From Burkholderiales bacterium PBB3 (lineage in GTDB: Bacteria > Pseudomonadota > Gammaproteobacteria > Burkholderiales > Burkholderiaceae_C): DNA of 64,000 nt. The translations under genes and the position numbers were made by a program. The stretch is from positions 1-64,000 of the forward strand of contig NKIK01000014.1 of the NCBI GenBank assembly GCA_002256115.1. Reading direction: 5' to 3'. The notes below the pieces were generated by a model that did no database searches, had not been told where the DNA came from, and saw only the letters and a list, made by a program, of their open reading frames with translations. Below are positions 9,728-18,980 of the stretch, one piece after another. The stretch's first letter is position 1, and each line of letters starts with the position of its first letter.

Positions 9728-9795
9728 AGAAATTGTCTCCTGTCGTTGTTGTGCCTAGTAGGCTTTATACACGCACCCACATGCGCTGGGCTGAC

Positions 9796-10737
9796 TCAGG
9801 CACTGCGGTGCTGCTCTAGCAGGGCGGCGCGGGTGGTGGGGCTGTCGAGCTGCTGCAGCCACCATTGCAGCGCGCGGCCCTGGGTGGCGGTCTTGCCGCC
9901 GCGCCAGGCGTAGTGCAGGTCGGCCACGCGCTGGCCGCGCTCGGTTTTTTTCACGACCAGTCGCCCGGTTTCAATATAGGGGCCAGCCATGCACAGGGGC
10001 AGGTTGCCGCCGCCCAGGCCACGCAGTTGCGCGTCCATCTTGGCGTGCATGGTGGGCACGGTAAATACGTCTTGGCCCGTGAGCAGGCCAAATGTCACAC
10101 CGCTGCCGCGTTGAATTGAATCGGCCACTGCCACGGCACGGTGTTTTTGGATGATTTCATCCGACAAAGGTTCGGCCGCGTTTGCCAGCGGGTGACGCGG
10201 TGCGACCACGTACACAAAGTCCATTTGGCCCAAGGGTTTGCTATGGATGTCCGGGCTGTTGGCCGAGTCTGCCCCCACACCTATGGCCAGGTCGGCCAGA
10301 CCGGCTGACAGGGCGACAAAGGTGCCGGACAAAGTCTCTTCGCGGATGCGGATGCGCGTCGGGGGCGATTGGCTGAAGAAGCTTTCCACCAGCTCCATCA
10401 CCGTGCCTTTGGATATGACGGTGTCAATCGCAATGGTGAGCTGGGATTCCCAGCCGGTGGCAACGCGTTTGACGCGGTTGGCCATGGCATCAATCTCGCT
10501 GAGCAGGCGCGCACCTTCGCGCAGTAACTCCGCTCCGGCCGGGGTGAGCTTGGCTTGGCGCGAGCTGCGGTCGTACAGCAGCACGTCCAGCGCATCTTCA
10601 ATCTGGCGCACCCGGTAGGTGAGCGCACTGGGCACCAGCCCCAGGGCGCGGGCGGCGGCCGCAAAGCTGCCCGCCACCTGAATGGATTGCAGCATTGCCA
10701 GGGAATCTGGAGTCAGTACATCGCGGGCATTTTGCAT
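9796..10737 (-). CDS. LysR family transcriptional regulator
   Basis: About 313 residues from ATG 10737 (MQNARDVL). The open frame extends to 10758, but the longer start would lie within the palindrome at 10754-10768. The N-terminal winged HTH is clear: MLQSIQVAGSFAAAARALG, VPSALTYRVRQIEDAL, LLYDRSSRQAKLTPAG. The effector-binding domain follows (about 95-300). It is transcribed divergently from the pirin-WrbA-OsmC-pirin operon, the classical LysR arrangement, so it most likely controls that operon, perhaps in response to oxidative or electrophile stress. The inducer is unknown. Confidence 0.9.
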   Translation of the reverse strand: MQNARDVLTPDSLAMLQSIQVAGSFAAAARALGLVPSALTYRVRQIEDALDVLLYDRSSRQAKLTPAGAELLREGARLLSEIDAMANRVKRVATGWESQLTIAIDTVISKGTVMELVESFFSQSPPTRIRIREETLSGTFVALSAGLADLAIGVGADSANSPDIHSKPLGQMDFVYVVAPRHPLANAAEPLSDEIIQKHRAVAVADSIQRGSGVTFGLLTGQDVFTVPTMHAKMDAQLRGLGGGNLPLCMAGPYIETGRLVVKKTERGQRVADLHYAWRGGKTATQGRALQWWLQQLDSPTTRAALLEQHRSA

Positions 10738-10753
10738 GAAAGGCGCTCTTAAG

Positions 10754-10768
10754 TTCAATCGATTTGAA
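10754..10768. promoter_or_regulatory. LysR-type operator in the divergent promoter
   Basis: TTCAATCGATTTGAA: two 5-base arms (TTCAA/TTGAA) around a 5-base centre. It contains the T-N11-A signature of LysR binding sites. It lies just upstream of the LysR start (10737) and in the only intergenic space before the pirin gene. Confidence 0.5.
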
Positions 10769-10882
10769 TGATGCCATCAAACAAGGTGCATGGAAAGTGG
10801 GGCTTGCAGGCCTAAAGTTCAGTCCATGTTTGTTGCAGTGCGTGGGTGAGAAACCCCCACTGCTTTTTAAGGAGAAAGCAAG

Positions 10883-11584
10883 ATGTTGAGCATTCGCAAA
10901 TCGCAGGATCGAGGTTATGCCGACCATGGCTGGCTCAAGTCCTTTCACAGTTTTTCATTCGCTGGCTACTTTGACCCAGCACACATGGGTTGGGGCAATC
11001 TGCGTGTTATTAATGAAGACCGCATTGCACCGGGCAGCGGCTTTGGCACCCATGGCCACAAGGACATGGAAATCATTAGCTACGTGGTGTCGGGCGCGCT
11101 GGGCCACAAGGACAGCATTGGCACCGGTGCCAGCATCCCGCCGGGTGATGTGCAGCGGATGAGCGCGGGCCGCGGTATCCAGCACAGCGAATACAACTAC
11201 GCCCCCAAGGACGAAACCCATTTCTTCCAGATTTGGATTGAGCCCAATGTGAAAGGCATTGCACCTGGCTACGAGCAAAAGACCTTTACGGCACCTGAAA
11301 AGCAGGGTCAACTGCGCCTGGTGGCCAGCCCCGATGGCGCAGAGGGCAGTGTGACGATTCACGCCGATGCGCGCATGTATTCCGGTTTGCTGGATGGAGC
11401 CCAGGCAGCTACCTTGACGCTGGACCCTGCCCGCAAGGCCTATGTGCATGTGGTGCGTGGTGCAGTGTCCGTGAATGGCCAGGCACTGCAGGGCGGCGAC
11501 GCGGCCAAGTTGACTGGCGAAGCCGCGCTGAGTTTGGCGGATGCCACGGATGCTGAAGTGCTGGTCTTTGATCTGGCCGCGTAA
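10883..11584 (+). CDS. Pirin family protein (YhhW-like bicupin)
   Basis: 233 residues; ribosome-binding site AAGGAGAAAG before ATG 10883. The N-terminal cupin carries the pirin metal motif: FDPAHMGWGNLRVINEDRI, then FGTHGHKDMEIISYVVSG, GDVQRMSAGRGIQHSEYN (His-X-His ... His/Glu ligands). Pirins of the YhhW group bind Fe or another metal and can show quercetin 2,3-dioxygenase activity; the physiological substrate is unclear. First gene of a four-gene operon with a second, different pirin gene at 12640. Confidence 0.9.
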   Translation: MLSIRKSQDRGYADHGWLKSFHSFSFAGYFDPAHMGWGNLRVINEDRIAPGSGFGTHGHKDMEIISYVVSGALGHKDSIGTGASIPPGDVQRMSAGRGIQHSEYNYAPKDETHFFQIWIEPNVKGIAPGYEQKTFTAPEKQGQLRLVASPDGAEGSVTIHADARMYSGLLDGAQAATLTLDPARKAYVHVVRGAVSVNGQALQGGDAAKLTGEAALSLADATDAEVLVFDLAA

Positions 11585-11640
11585 TTTTTTCTCGTCAATT
11601 TTCTCGTCTCGTTTTTTAACCACCTTTTAAGGAAATCACC

Positions 11641-12195
11641 ATGGCAAAAGTAGCAGTCGTATTTCATTCCGGTTATGGCCACACCCTGCGCATGGCCCAG
11701 TCGGTCGCCAGCGGCGCTGGTGCTGATTTGGTCGCCATTGACGCCGAAGGCAACCTGCCCGCCGGTGGCTGGGAAACCCTGGCCGCCGCAGACGCGATCA
11801 TCATGGGATCGCCCACCTACATGGGCAGCGTGAGCTGGCAGTTCAAAAAGTTTGCCGATGCGTCCAGCAAGCCCTGGTTTACCCAGGCTTGGAAGGACAA
11901 GGTCTTCGCGGGCTTTACCAACAGCGCGACCATGAATGGCGACAAGCTCTCCACCTTGCACTACCTGTTCACACTGGCCATGCAGCATGGCGGCGTGTGG
12001 ACGGGCACGGCGCTGATGCCAAGCAATAGCAAGGCTGCCCAGCGCAATGATGTGAACTATGTGGGTTCTTTCAGCGGTGCCATGGCCCAGTCGCCTTCTG
12101 ACGCATCGGCCGACGAAATGCTGCCCGGTGACCTGGAAACGGCACGCTTGTTTGGCCAACGCGTAGCTGAAGTGGCCGCGCGCTACAACCGCTAA
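11641..12195 (+). CDS. WrbA-like flavodoxin-fold NAD(P)H:quinone oxidoreductase
   Basis: 184 residues; ribosome-binding site AAGGAAATCACC before ATG 11641. The flavodoxin FMN phosphate loop is HSGYGHTLRMAQ; MGSPTYMGSVSWQFKKFAD and FTNSATMNGDK match the WrbA/flavodoxin family FMN-ring loops. Such enzymes reduce quinones by two electrons with NAD(P)H, avoiding semiquinone radicals. It lies between a pirin and an OsmC gene, supporting a shared detoxification role. Confidence 0.85.
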   Translation: MAKVAVVFHSGYGHTLRMAQSVASGAGADLVAIDAEGNLPAGGWETLAAADAIIMGSPTYMGSVSWQFKKFADASSKPWFTQAWKDKVFAGFTNSATMNGDKLSTLHYLFTLAMQHGGVWTGTALMPSNSKAAQRNDVNYVGSFSGAMAQSPSDASADEMLPGDLETARLFGQRVAEVAARYNR

Positions 12196-12235
12196 ACTGC
12201 CTTTTACGGCCCCTGCTCACTCTGAGGAAACCAGC

Positions 12236-12643
12236 ATGACTGTTAGTTTGAAACGCAAAGCCGACGCCACCCTGGCGCAAACCGTCGCGGTTCGCAAGCA
12301 TGCGTGGGTGGCGGATATCTCTGTGGAGGAGGGAGGGGCAGACGAGGGCCCCAGCCCGCACGATTTGTACGATGCGGCGCTGGGTGCCTGCAAGGCTTTG
12401 ACTGTGATGTGGTTTGCCCGCAAGAAGGGCATAGCCGTCGATGACGTGCAAACCAAAATTGTTCGGGACGACTCGGAAGAGCGCAAAGGCGTGTACCGCC
12501 TGAAAGCCGAGCTGCTGATCAGCGGCAGCTTCAGCGATGCCGAGCTGGCCCAACTGGTGGCCGTGGCCGAAAAATGCCCGGTGCATAAATTGATGACCAG
12601 CGTGACGACCGAAATCACCACCACCGTGCAGAGGGCCGTATGA
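12236..12643 (+). CDS. OsmC family peroxiredoxin-like protein
   Basis: 135 residues; ribosome-binding site GAGGAAACC before ATG 12236. GPSPHDLYDAALGACKALT and VAEKCPVHKLM supply the two conserved cysteines of the OsmC/Ohr superfamily (about positions 52 and 111). These thiol enzymes reduce organic hydroperoxides. The last bases overlap the start of the next pirin gene (ATGA at 12640-12643), so translation is coupled. Confidence 0.88.
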   Translation: MTVSLKRKADATLAQTVAVRKHAWVADISVEEGGADEGPSPHDLYDAALGACKALTVMWFARKKGIAVDDVQTKIVRDDSEERKGVYRLKAELLISGSFSDAELAQLVAVAEKCPVHKLMTSVTTEITTTVQRAV

Positions 12644-13515
12644 GCGCACCTACATTCCTGAAGCCCCACAGCAAAGACCTGGGCGGCGGTTTTGTCGTTA
12701 ACCGCTTGCTGCCCTCCGCGCAGCAGCAGGCGGTTGGCCCGTTCATCTTCTTTGACCACTTCGGCCCGGTGACCGTAGAGCCTGGTGCCAACCACGACGT
12801 GCGCCCGCACCCCCATATCGGCCTGGCCACGCTCACCTACTTGTTTGAAGGTGTAATCCTGCACCGCGACAACCTGGGCTACGTGCAGCGCATCGAGCCT
12901 GGCGCTATCAACTGGATGACGGCGGGCAGTGGCATCGTGCACTCCGAACGCAAGCCACCCGAGCAGGCGCAGCAGCGCTATGTCAACCACGGCTTGCAGC
13001 TCTGGCTGGCATTGCCTGAGGCGCACGAGGAAGACGCCGCATCCTTTGTGCATACACCGGCCAATGCCATCCCCGAATTGACGGTAGACGGTGCCACCGT
13101 GCGCGTGCTGGTGGGTGCAGCCTTTGGAGCGCACAGCCCGGTGGCCACCTTGTCGCCCACGCTGTACCTGGATGTGCAATTGCCCGCAGGCGCGCGCTGG
13201 ACGCTGCCGATGTTGGCGGATGAACAGGCGATTTACCCGGTGCAGGGCAACGTGGCTTTGGCCGGTGCGCCGCTGGAACCGCACACCATGGTGGTGGTGT
13301 CAGAAGCCACTGAGCTGGTGGCTACGGATGGACCTGCGCGATTTGCCGTGGTCGGTGGGCAGCCTCTGGGGCACCGCTTTATCTGGTGGAACTTTGTCTC
13401 CAGCAGCAAAGAGCGCATCGAGCAGGCCAAGGTGGCCTGGACCTATGGTGATGCCAATGCGGGCATGGGCCAGGTGCCGGGCGAGACGGAGCGGATAGAG
13501 TTGCTGGTGCGGTGA
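12640..13515 (+). CDS. Pirin family protein (second paralogue)
   Basis: 291 residues. Pirin N-terminal motif: VGPFIFFDHFGPVTVEPG, DVRPHPHIGLATLTYLFEG, INWMTAGSGIVHSER, giving the His/His/His/Glu metal site; a second cupin half follows with the pirin C-terminal domain (GHRFIWWNFVSSSKERIEQA). It starts within the stop of the OsmC gene and ends the operon. This subgroup (about 290 residues) differs from the shorter YhhW-like protein encoded at 10883. Confidence 0.9.
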   Translation: MSAPTFLKPHSKDLGGGFVVNRLLPSAQQQAVGPFIFFDHFGPVTVEPGANHDVRPHPHIGLATLTYLFEGVILHRDNLGYVQRIEPGAINWMTAGSGIVHSERKPPEQAQQRYVNHGLQLWLALPEAHEEDAASFVHTPANAIPELTVDGATVRVLVGAAFGAHSPVATLSPTLYLDVQLPAGARWTLPMLADEQAIYPVQGNVALAGAPLEPHTMVVVSEATELVATDGPARFAVVGGQPLGHRFIWWNFVSSSKERIEQAKVAWTYGDANAGMGQVPGETERIELLVR

Positions 13516-13574
13516 GATCACGACGCTGGAGTCGCATCAGTACGCGAGGCTTCCAATTTCTCTTCAACCTCTCA

Positions 13575-13660
13575 CTTCTATAAAACGCAAGTTACATATC
13601 CAAATATTTATGAGGTTTTTTTTGCGTTTGTTATACAGTGAAAAAATTAAGGTGCTATGA
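13575..13660. other. AT-rich junction with an inverted repeat
   Basis: The 226-base gap between the pirin gene and the restriction enzyme gene is unusually AT-rich. AAACGCAA (13583-13590) and TTGCGTTT (13622-13629) form an 8-base inverted repeat with about 31 bases between the arms. It is followed by dispersed repeat copy 4. It could be a terminator for the convergent genes or the edge of an acquired segment. Confidence 0.4.
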
Positions 13661-13700
13661 ATAGAATAGCTGCTCCCGCACTATTCACGGTCTGAAATGC
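13653..13700 (-). repeat. dispersed repeat, copy 4 (intergenic)
   Basis: TAGCTGCTCCCGCACTATTC is followed by ACGGTCTGAAATGCC, a copy with one core change (TATTCACGG for TATCCACGG). It lies in the convergent gap between the pirin gene and the restriction enzyme gene. Confidence 0.8.
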
Positions 13701-13741
13701 CAGTTTTATCGCAGTGGTAACTATTTGGTGTGCAAGAATCT

Positions 13742-16700
13742 TCATCGGTTGTACCCCCGCATCAATTCCACAATTTCCATAGTCTCTGCACTCACCCGAG
13801 TTACCCGCATCAGCAAATCCACCACCTTCTCTTTGTAGTCCGCGAAGCGGTAGGTGTCGAACTTCTCGCGAATGGTTGGGTCCTTCGGTTTCTTCTCCTT
13901 GTACTGGTCCAGCACCCAGTCGATGGCGCTGCGGCTTCCCAATTTATAGGCCCAGGCCTGGGCGGGAATGCCACTCAGCGTAGTTTCGCTGTCCAAAGCG
14001 ATGCTGCCAGCTACGGTGTCGGCTCGTAGTATGACCTTGGGTGGCAGGCCAGCGGCGCGGGCCTTGGCGTCGGGCATATCAGTGCGAGCCAAAGCAAACG
14101 GCGCCACGCCTTCATAGCCGATGTGCAGTGCCATCAGCGCCTCGCCCCACGCGGCCCACTGCCAAAAGTCTTTGTAGAACGGAATCCGGGGAAATTCGCG
14201 TTTCAGGTTTTGGGCGTACTTTTCGATGTAAAGCGGATCGTGCAGTATGGCGTAGCAGTAGTGGAAGATGCCTTCCTTGGTGATTTTTCGGGCCGTCTTG
14301 CCCTTGCCGATTTCGTCTGCGTAGTGAGCGGTGAATTGTTTCACAGCCCAGCCGGTGATGTTGTCAACCTTGTTTCCTGAACGGTCGTAGACCCAACGTG
14401 AAACAGACTGTGTCCCGCCATTGCCCTTTTTTAGCAGGCAATAGTCAAACGGTTGGTCAACTGCTATTGCTGCAAGTGCATTTGACGATGACACACATAA
14501 GAAAGTGATCGTTGGGTTCGCGTTGCCGTGAAACATTGCACCCAACTGGTATTGCATTTCGTTCAGGCGCTTATCGAAGTACAGATTTGCTTTTGTAAAC
14601 GGCCTGTACGACGCCTCAATAATCTGACTATCGTCGTATTCGTAAATGGTTCCTCGTCGGAGGTCATTCTTGACAGCGCGCGTCCACTTGATCGACGAGT
14701 CAAGCATTTCTTCTAACTTGCTACTCCCACGAACTGCCGCCAATTTAGTCAAATCACGGTTGTAAGCGTCTATCAGGAATTTCACCTTTATGGCCAAGTC
14801 ACCTCGGTCATAGTCGAACACCCAGTCGTCCCGTGCCGTAACAACACCCAGCGAAAACAATTTGAAGATAGCCCGTTCTTTCGATGCAGTCTTCGCCGCC
14901 TTGGTCTCCTTACTAGCCAGTGGAATCAGTGTCTCGAAATCGTTGCTCGTTAGGTTGACCCAATTGTGCGTCTTGTCGGGCTGTATTTCGTCGAAGGTCA
15001 GCCCACTCATCTGGTGGTTAGCCAAAAAGCTCAACTTTTCTTCCGCTGTTTCCATCTCTGGTCGGCGCACATACTTCACTCGGGCTGGGCGTTTGTCCTT
15101 TGTGCCACTGACCTTCTTCACCATGAAGCTGATAGCGACACCTGTTTTAATGCCAAATACATTGTTCTTGGTGCCACTCAGTTTGGCGTTGTCATTCACC
15201 GCGCCACCCAAATCCACCACGTAAATTTCTGAAAACTCTTGCGCCACGGTCTTACGGAAGCCGTCAAAGGTCATCTTTTCGATAAAACTGCGGTTGGTAA
15301 CGAAGGCTAGGACGCCGTTCTCGTTCAGCCGGTCGCTAGCCCAGCGGAAGAAGCGGGCATACATATCGTAGAGCTTTGTTTTCTGCGCGGAGCTCTCGGC
15401 GATGTAGGTCTGCTTGATGCGGGCATCAATCTGCGAATATTCGCGGTTTTTGTTGTTGTCGTTTTCATTCGCCTGGTTGGCGTTGTAAGGCGGGTTTCCA
15501 ATGACGACGCTTATGCGTTTGCCGTTCTGGCGCTTGATGCGGGCCACGTTTTCTTCTGAGACGCTGCCAAACAGTTCCGCCGTGGTGCCCTTGGCAGCGG
15601 TGTGCAGGCCCACGTTATCCAGCGTGTCCACAAAACACAGGCTAGGAAACTCTTCGTACTTGCCAGTTATTGCCGCGTAGGTGGATTCAATGTTCAGGTT
15701 GGCCACGTAGTAAGGCAGGATGGCCACTTCGTTAGCGTGCAGCTCGTGCTTGTATTTGTGCTCCAGCTTTTTGGGCTGGCCACGGAAGTGTTCTAGCAAT
15801 TCGCAAATGAAAGTGCCCGTGCCTGTTGCGGGGTCGAGGATATCTACATCTTTGTCGATCAGGTTTTTGCCGAAGTGCTTTTCGCACAACCAGTCGGCCC
15901 CGTCGATCATGAATCGCACGATCTCATTGGGCGTGTAGACCACGCCTAACCGGTCAGCAGCCTTGCTGTTGTAGACCTTGTAGAAGTTTTCGTAAATGAT
16001 CTTTAGAAAGGTTTGCTTTTCGCCATGGCTGCTGATTTGCGCGGCTGCGGCGCGGATGGCGGCGTAGTATGTTTCCAGCCCCTTAAGGGTTTGCTTTTTG
16101 AGTGCACCGGTAAAGAAGGCACTCTCCAGCGCATACAGCTCGCGCGCCACGTTGTTGTGCTGGTGAAAGTCGGAGTCGTCAAATACCTTGGCGAAGATTT
16201 CTTCGGTCAGGATGTGCTGGATCAACATTTCGCGCACATCGGCATCGCCCAGCGCGGGGTTAATGGCCTCTTGCGCGTGGACCAGAAACTTGACTTCGGC
16301 TGCCCGGAACTTGACGTTCTTGTCATGCTCCTTCTCGATCATCTCGCGCAGAGCCAACAGTACAGCGGGAAGGTCGGCTTTGAACTGCTCCACGGCGGCG
16401 CGAAAGCCAGCAATCTCAGGCCGCTCGAAGTTGAAGAACAGTTTGAGCAACTTGGACAGCGCTTGCGTGTCGGTCATATCGCAACGCAAGACTTCGGCAC
16501 GGTTTTGCCACAAAACGGCAATCGCATCGTCACTGAAGATGATGTTGTCTTGCGGATAGCCTTTTTTGAACTTCTTGCTTACTTCTTCGTTCAAGTCGTC
16601 GTCGGCGTCTTTGGCCTCCCAGTAGCCCAGCGGCATGCGCAGCTCGTGTAGTAAGGCGCCATCGACCAAGATGTTGGACTTGGTAGCGGTCTTAAGGGGG

Positions 16701-16852
16701 TATTCGGCAAGAAAGATGAGGTCGTGCTGGCGGCCCCAAGCCTTGAGCAAGTCTTTGAAAGCCTCACGAACAATGGTTTCACGGCTGGAACCGCTGACCT
16801 TTTTGATAATGTCGAGCTGCTTGAGGTAGTCGTTGATGAGGATTTGGCTCAT
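13742..16852 (-). CDS. Single-chain restriction-modification enzyme (type ISP/IIG-like N6-adenine methyltransferase with N-terminal nuclease)
   Basis: 1036 residues. The N-terminal 130 residues have a PD-(D/E)xK-type nuclease pattern (LVDGALLHELRMPLGYWEAK: Asp, then E-A-K). A helical linker follows, then a gamma-class adenine methyltransferase with motif I DPATGTGTFICELL and motif IV VVIGNPPYNAN. The C-terminal 400 residues should hold target recognition (type_ISP_C-like). No DEAD/SNF2 helicase motifs are seen, so it is shorter than true type ISP enzymes (about 1500-1600). It would methylate and cut foreign DNA without separate subunits. No other defence gene adjoins it. It overlaps the 5' leader of the divergent ABC gene region. 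Confidence 0.85.
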   Translation of the reverse strand: MSQILINDYLKQLDIIKKVSGSSRETIVREAFKDLLKAWGRQHDLIFLAEYPLKTATKSNILVDGALLHELRMPLGYWEAKDADDDLNEEVSKKFKKGYPQDNIIFSDDAIAVLWQNRAEVLRCDMTDTQALSKLLKLFFNFERPEIAGFRAAVEQFKADLPAVLLALREMIEKEHDKNVKFRAAEVKFLVHAQEAINPALGDADVREMLIQHILTEEIFAKVFDDSDFHQHNNVARELYALESAFFTGALKKQTLKGLETYYAAIRAAAAQISSHGEKQTFLKIIYENFYKVYNSKAADRLGVVYTPNEIVRFMIDGADWLCEKHFGKNLIDKDVDILDPATGTGTFICELLEHFRGQPKKLEHKYKHELHANEVAILPYYVANLNIESTYAAITGKYEEFPSLCFVDTLDNVGLHTAAKGTTAELFGSVSEENVARIKRQNGKRISVVIGNPPYNANQANENDNNKNREYSQIDARIKQTYIAESSAQKTKLYDMYARFFRWASDRLNENGVLAFVTNRSFIEKMTFDGFRKTVAQEFSEIYVVDLGGAVNDNAKLSGTKNNVFGIKTGVAISFMVKKVSGTKDKRPARVKYVRRPEMETAEEKLSFLANHQMSGLTFDEIQPDKTHNWVNLTSNDFETLIPLASKETKAAKTASKERAIFKLFSLGVVTARDDWVFDYDRGDLAIKVKFLIDAYNRDLTKLAAVRGSSKLEEMLDSSIKWTRAVKNDLRRGTIYEYDDSQIIEASYRPFTKANLYFDKRLNEMQYQLGAMFHGNANPTITFLCVSSSNALAAIAVDQPFDYCLLKKGNGGTQSVSRWVYDRSGNKVDNITGWAVKQFTAHYADEIGKGKTARKITKEGIFHYCYAILHDPLYIEKYAQNLKREFPRIPFYKDFWQWAAWGEALMALHIGYEGVAPFALARTDMPDAKARAAGLPPKVILRADTVAGSIALDSETTLSGIPAQAWAYKLGSRSAIDWVLDQYKEKKPKDPTIREKFDTYRFADYKEKVVDLLMRVTRVSAETMEIVELMRGYNR

Positions 16853-16904
16853 ATCTTCCCTGTTTTACTTCTGGCATTTTAGGAGGCCAAGTTACCATCT
16901 TCCC

Positions 16905-18686
16905 ATGCACCCCATCCAACGCCTCTTTAAATACGCCAAGGGCTACCGCCGCGATTTCCGACTCGCCACCCTTTACTCCGTACTCAACAAGTTTTTTGAC
17001 ATCCTGCCCGAGGTGCTGATTGGCGCTGCGGTCGACGTGGTGGTCAAAGGCGAAGAGAGCTTTTTGGCGCGCCATGTGCTGGTCACGGTGGGCATTACAG
17101 ACACCTGGCAGCAACTGCTGGTCTTGGGTGCGTTCAATGTGGTGGTGTGGGGTGGTGAGTCGCTGTTTCAGTATTTGTATGAAGTGAAGTGGCGCCAGTT
17201 GGCGCAAGACATTCAGCACGACTTGCGTCTGGACACCTACCGCCATGTGCAAAAGCTGGACATGGCCTACTTTGAGACGCAGCGCACTGGCAATTTGATG
17301 TCCATCCTGAACGACGACGTGAATCAGATGGAACGCTTTGTGAATGGCGGGGCCAACCAGATCATTCAAGTGTTTTGCTCCAGCATCATGGTCAGCGCGG
17401 TGTTCTTTGCACTGCAGCCCGGCATTGCCATCATTGCTTTGCTGCCGGTGCCCGCTATTTTGTTTGGGGCCTTCTGGTTTCAGAGCCGCCTGGCCCCGCG
17501 TTACACCGCCGTGCGTGAGGCGGCGGGCGATGTGAGCGCGCGACTCAATAACAACTTGCTCGGGTTGGCCACCATCAAGGCTTTTGCCACTGAGAGCCTG
17601 GAGGCCAGCCACATCGAGCAGGCCAGCAACCAATATCGCAGCGCCAATGCACAGGCCATTCGCATTAGTTCGGCAATTACGCCAGTCATTCGTATGGCGA
17701 TTCTGAGCGGTTTTACCGCAACCTTGCTGTATGGTGGCTGGCTCACTTTGCATGGCGAGTTGGCGGTGGGTGCGTATTCGGTTTTGGTGTTTTTGACCCA
17801 GCGCCTGCTGTGGCCGCTCACCGGTTTAGCCGAGGTGGCCGATATGTACCAGCGCTCCATGGCCGCCATTGACCGGGCCATGAAGCTGCTGGACGCACCC
17901 ATCACCATTGCCTACGAAGGCCAGCACCTGAACCCAGCGCAGACGCGCGGTGAGTTGCGCTTTGAAGGCGTTAACTTTTCCTATGGCGATGGCCCCACGC
18001 TCCAAGACATTTCGCTGACGCTGCCTGCGGGTAAAACGACGGCGTTTGTGGGCACGACGGGCTCTGGCAAATCGACGTTGGTGAAATTGCTGCTACGTTT
18101 TTACGAACCCCAAAGCGGCCATGTGCATCTGGACGGCGTGCCCATTGACAGTCTGAACCTGCAAGACCTGCGCCGCGCGATTGGCTATGTGGCGCAAGAC
18201 AGTTTCTTGACCGACGGCACGGTGGCGGAGAACATTGCTTATGGCGTGCAAGGTGCCAGTGACGAAGCTATTGCAGAGGCAGCCCGCGCGGCCGAGGCCA
18301 CGGAGTTCATCGACAAGCTGCCGCTAGGCTTTGCCACGCGCATTGGCGAGCGCGGGCAAAAACTCTCTGGCGGACAGCGCCAACGCCTTGCCTTGGCGCG
18401 CGCCATTTTGAAAAATCCGCCGATCTTGGTGTTGGATGAAGCCACCAGCGCGGTGGACAACGAAACCGAAGCCGCGATTCAGCGCTCGCTGGAGGTGGTG
18501 AGTCGCAACCGCACCACCATCGTCATTGCTCACCGTTTGTCCACCGTGCGTCAAGCAGATTGCATTCATCTGCTGGAAGCTGGCCGCATTGTGGAGAGTG
18601 GCACGCACGATGAACTGCTGGCGCGCAATGGCGGCTACGCAGCGTTGTGGCGTTTGCAGACCGGGGAGCGTTTAGCTGCCGTATGA
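16905..18686 (+). CDS. ABC-type exporter, fused permease and ATPase (MsbA/MdlB-like)
   Basis: 593 residues from ATG 16905; AGGAGG lies at 16881-16886, a rather long spacing. An N-terminal ABC transmembrane domain (about 1-320, six helices) precedes the nucleotide-binding domain: Walker A VGTTGSGKSTLVKLL, Q-loop IGYVAQDSF, signature LSGGQRQRLALARAIL, Walker B ILVLDEATSAVD, and His switch IVIAHRLSTV. It would act as a homodimer in the inner membrane, exporting a lipid, peptide or drug; the substrate is not apparent. It is divergent from the restriction enzyme gene and followed 24 bases later by an antitoxin gene. Confidence 0.9.
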   Translation: MHPIQRLFKYAKGYRRDFRLATLYSVLNKFFDILPEVLIGAAVDVVVKGEESFLARHVLVTVGITDTWQQLLVLGAFNVVVWGGESLFQYLYEVKWRQLAQDIQHDLRLDTYRHVQKLDMAYFETQRTGNLMSILNDDVNQMERFVNGGANQIIQVFCSSIMVSAVFFALQPGIAIIALLPVPAILFGAFWFQSRLAPRYTAVREAAGDVSARLNNNLLGLATIKAFATESLEASHIEQASNQYRSANAQAIRISSAITPVIRMAILSGFTATLLYGGWLTLHGELAVGAYSVLVFLTQRLLWPLTGLAEVADMYQRSMAAIDRAMKLLDAPITIAYEGQHLNPAQTRGELRFEGVNFSYGDGPTLQDISLTLPAGKTTAFVGTTGSGKSTLVKLLLRFYEPQSGHVHLDGVPIDSLNLQDLRRAIGYVAQDSFLTDGTVAENIAYGVQGASDEAIAEAARAAEATEFIDKLPLGFATRIGERGQKLSGGQRQRLALARAILKNPPILVLDEATSAVDNETEAAIQRSLEVVSRNRTTIVIAHRLSTVRQADCIHLLEAGRIVESGTHDELLARNGGYAALWRLQTGERLAAV

Positions 18687-18722
18687 CGTACATATTCATA
18701 CATCAAATGAATGGAATACACG

Positions 18723-18980
18723 ATGCACCGTACCCAAATCTATCTGCAAGATGAGTTGTACGACAGCCTGAAAGTTCGTTCACGCAGCGTAGGCGTGAGC
18801 ATTTCTGAGCTGATTTGCCGCACGCTGGAAAAAGACATTCAAAAAGACCCAGTAGCCGATGCCAAAGCCTACTTTGCACGGCTCAAGCCGCTGGAAAGTT
18901 TTGCAGGTGTGGACTCTGAGAGCTATGTGCGTGCCATCCGCAGCAAAAGCCGCATAGTACGAAATAGTGAGGCTACATGA
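18723..18980 (+). CDS. Ribbon-helix-helix (CopG-like) antitoxin
   Basis: 85 residues from ATG 18723 (an earlier in-frame ATG at 18711 is possible). The N-terminus MHRTQIYLQDELYDSLKVRS followed by VGVSISELICRTLEK is a clear ribbon-helix-helix DNA-binding fold. The C-terminal half (AYFARLKPLESFAGVDSESY) would wrap the toxin. The stop overlaps the toxin start as ATGA (18977-18980), a typical VapBC arrangement, but the toxin frame is broken. The antitoxin may now be an orphan repressor of its own promoter. Confidence 0.85.
   Translation: MHRTQIYLQDELYDSLKVRSRSVGVSISELICRTLEKDIQKDPVADAKAYFARLKPLESFAGVDSESYVRAIRSKSRIVRNSEAT

Noticed and set aside
12217-13284. 355-codon minus-strand frame across the OsmC and pirin genes
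   Set aside because: Opposes two well-supported genes and has no family features.
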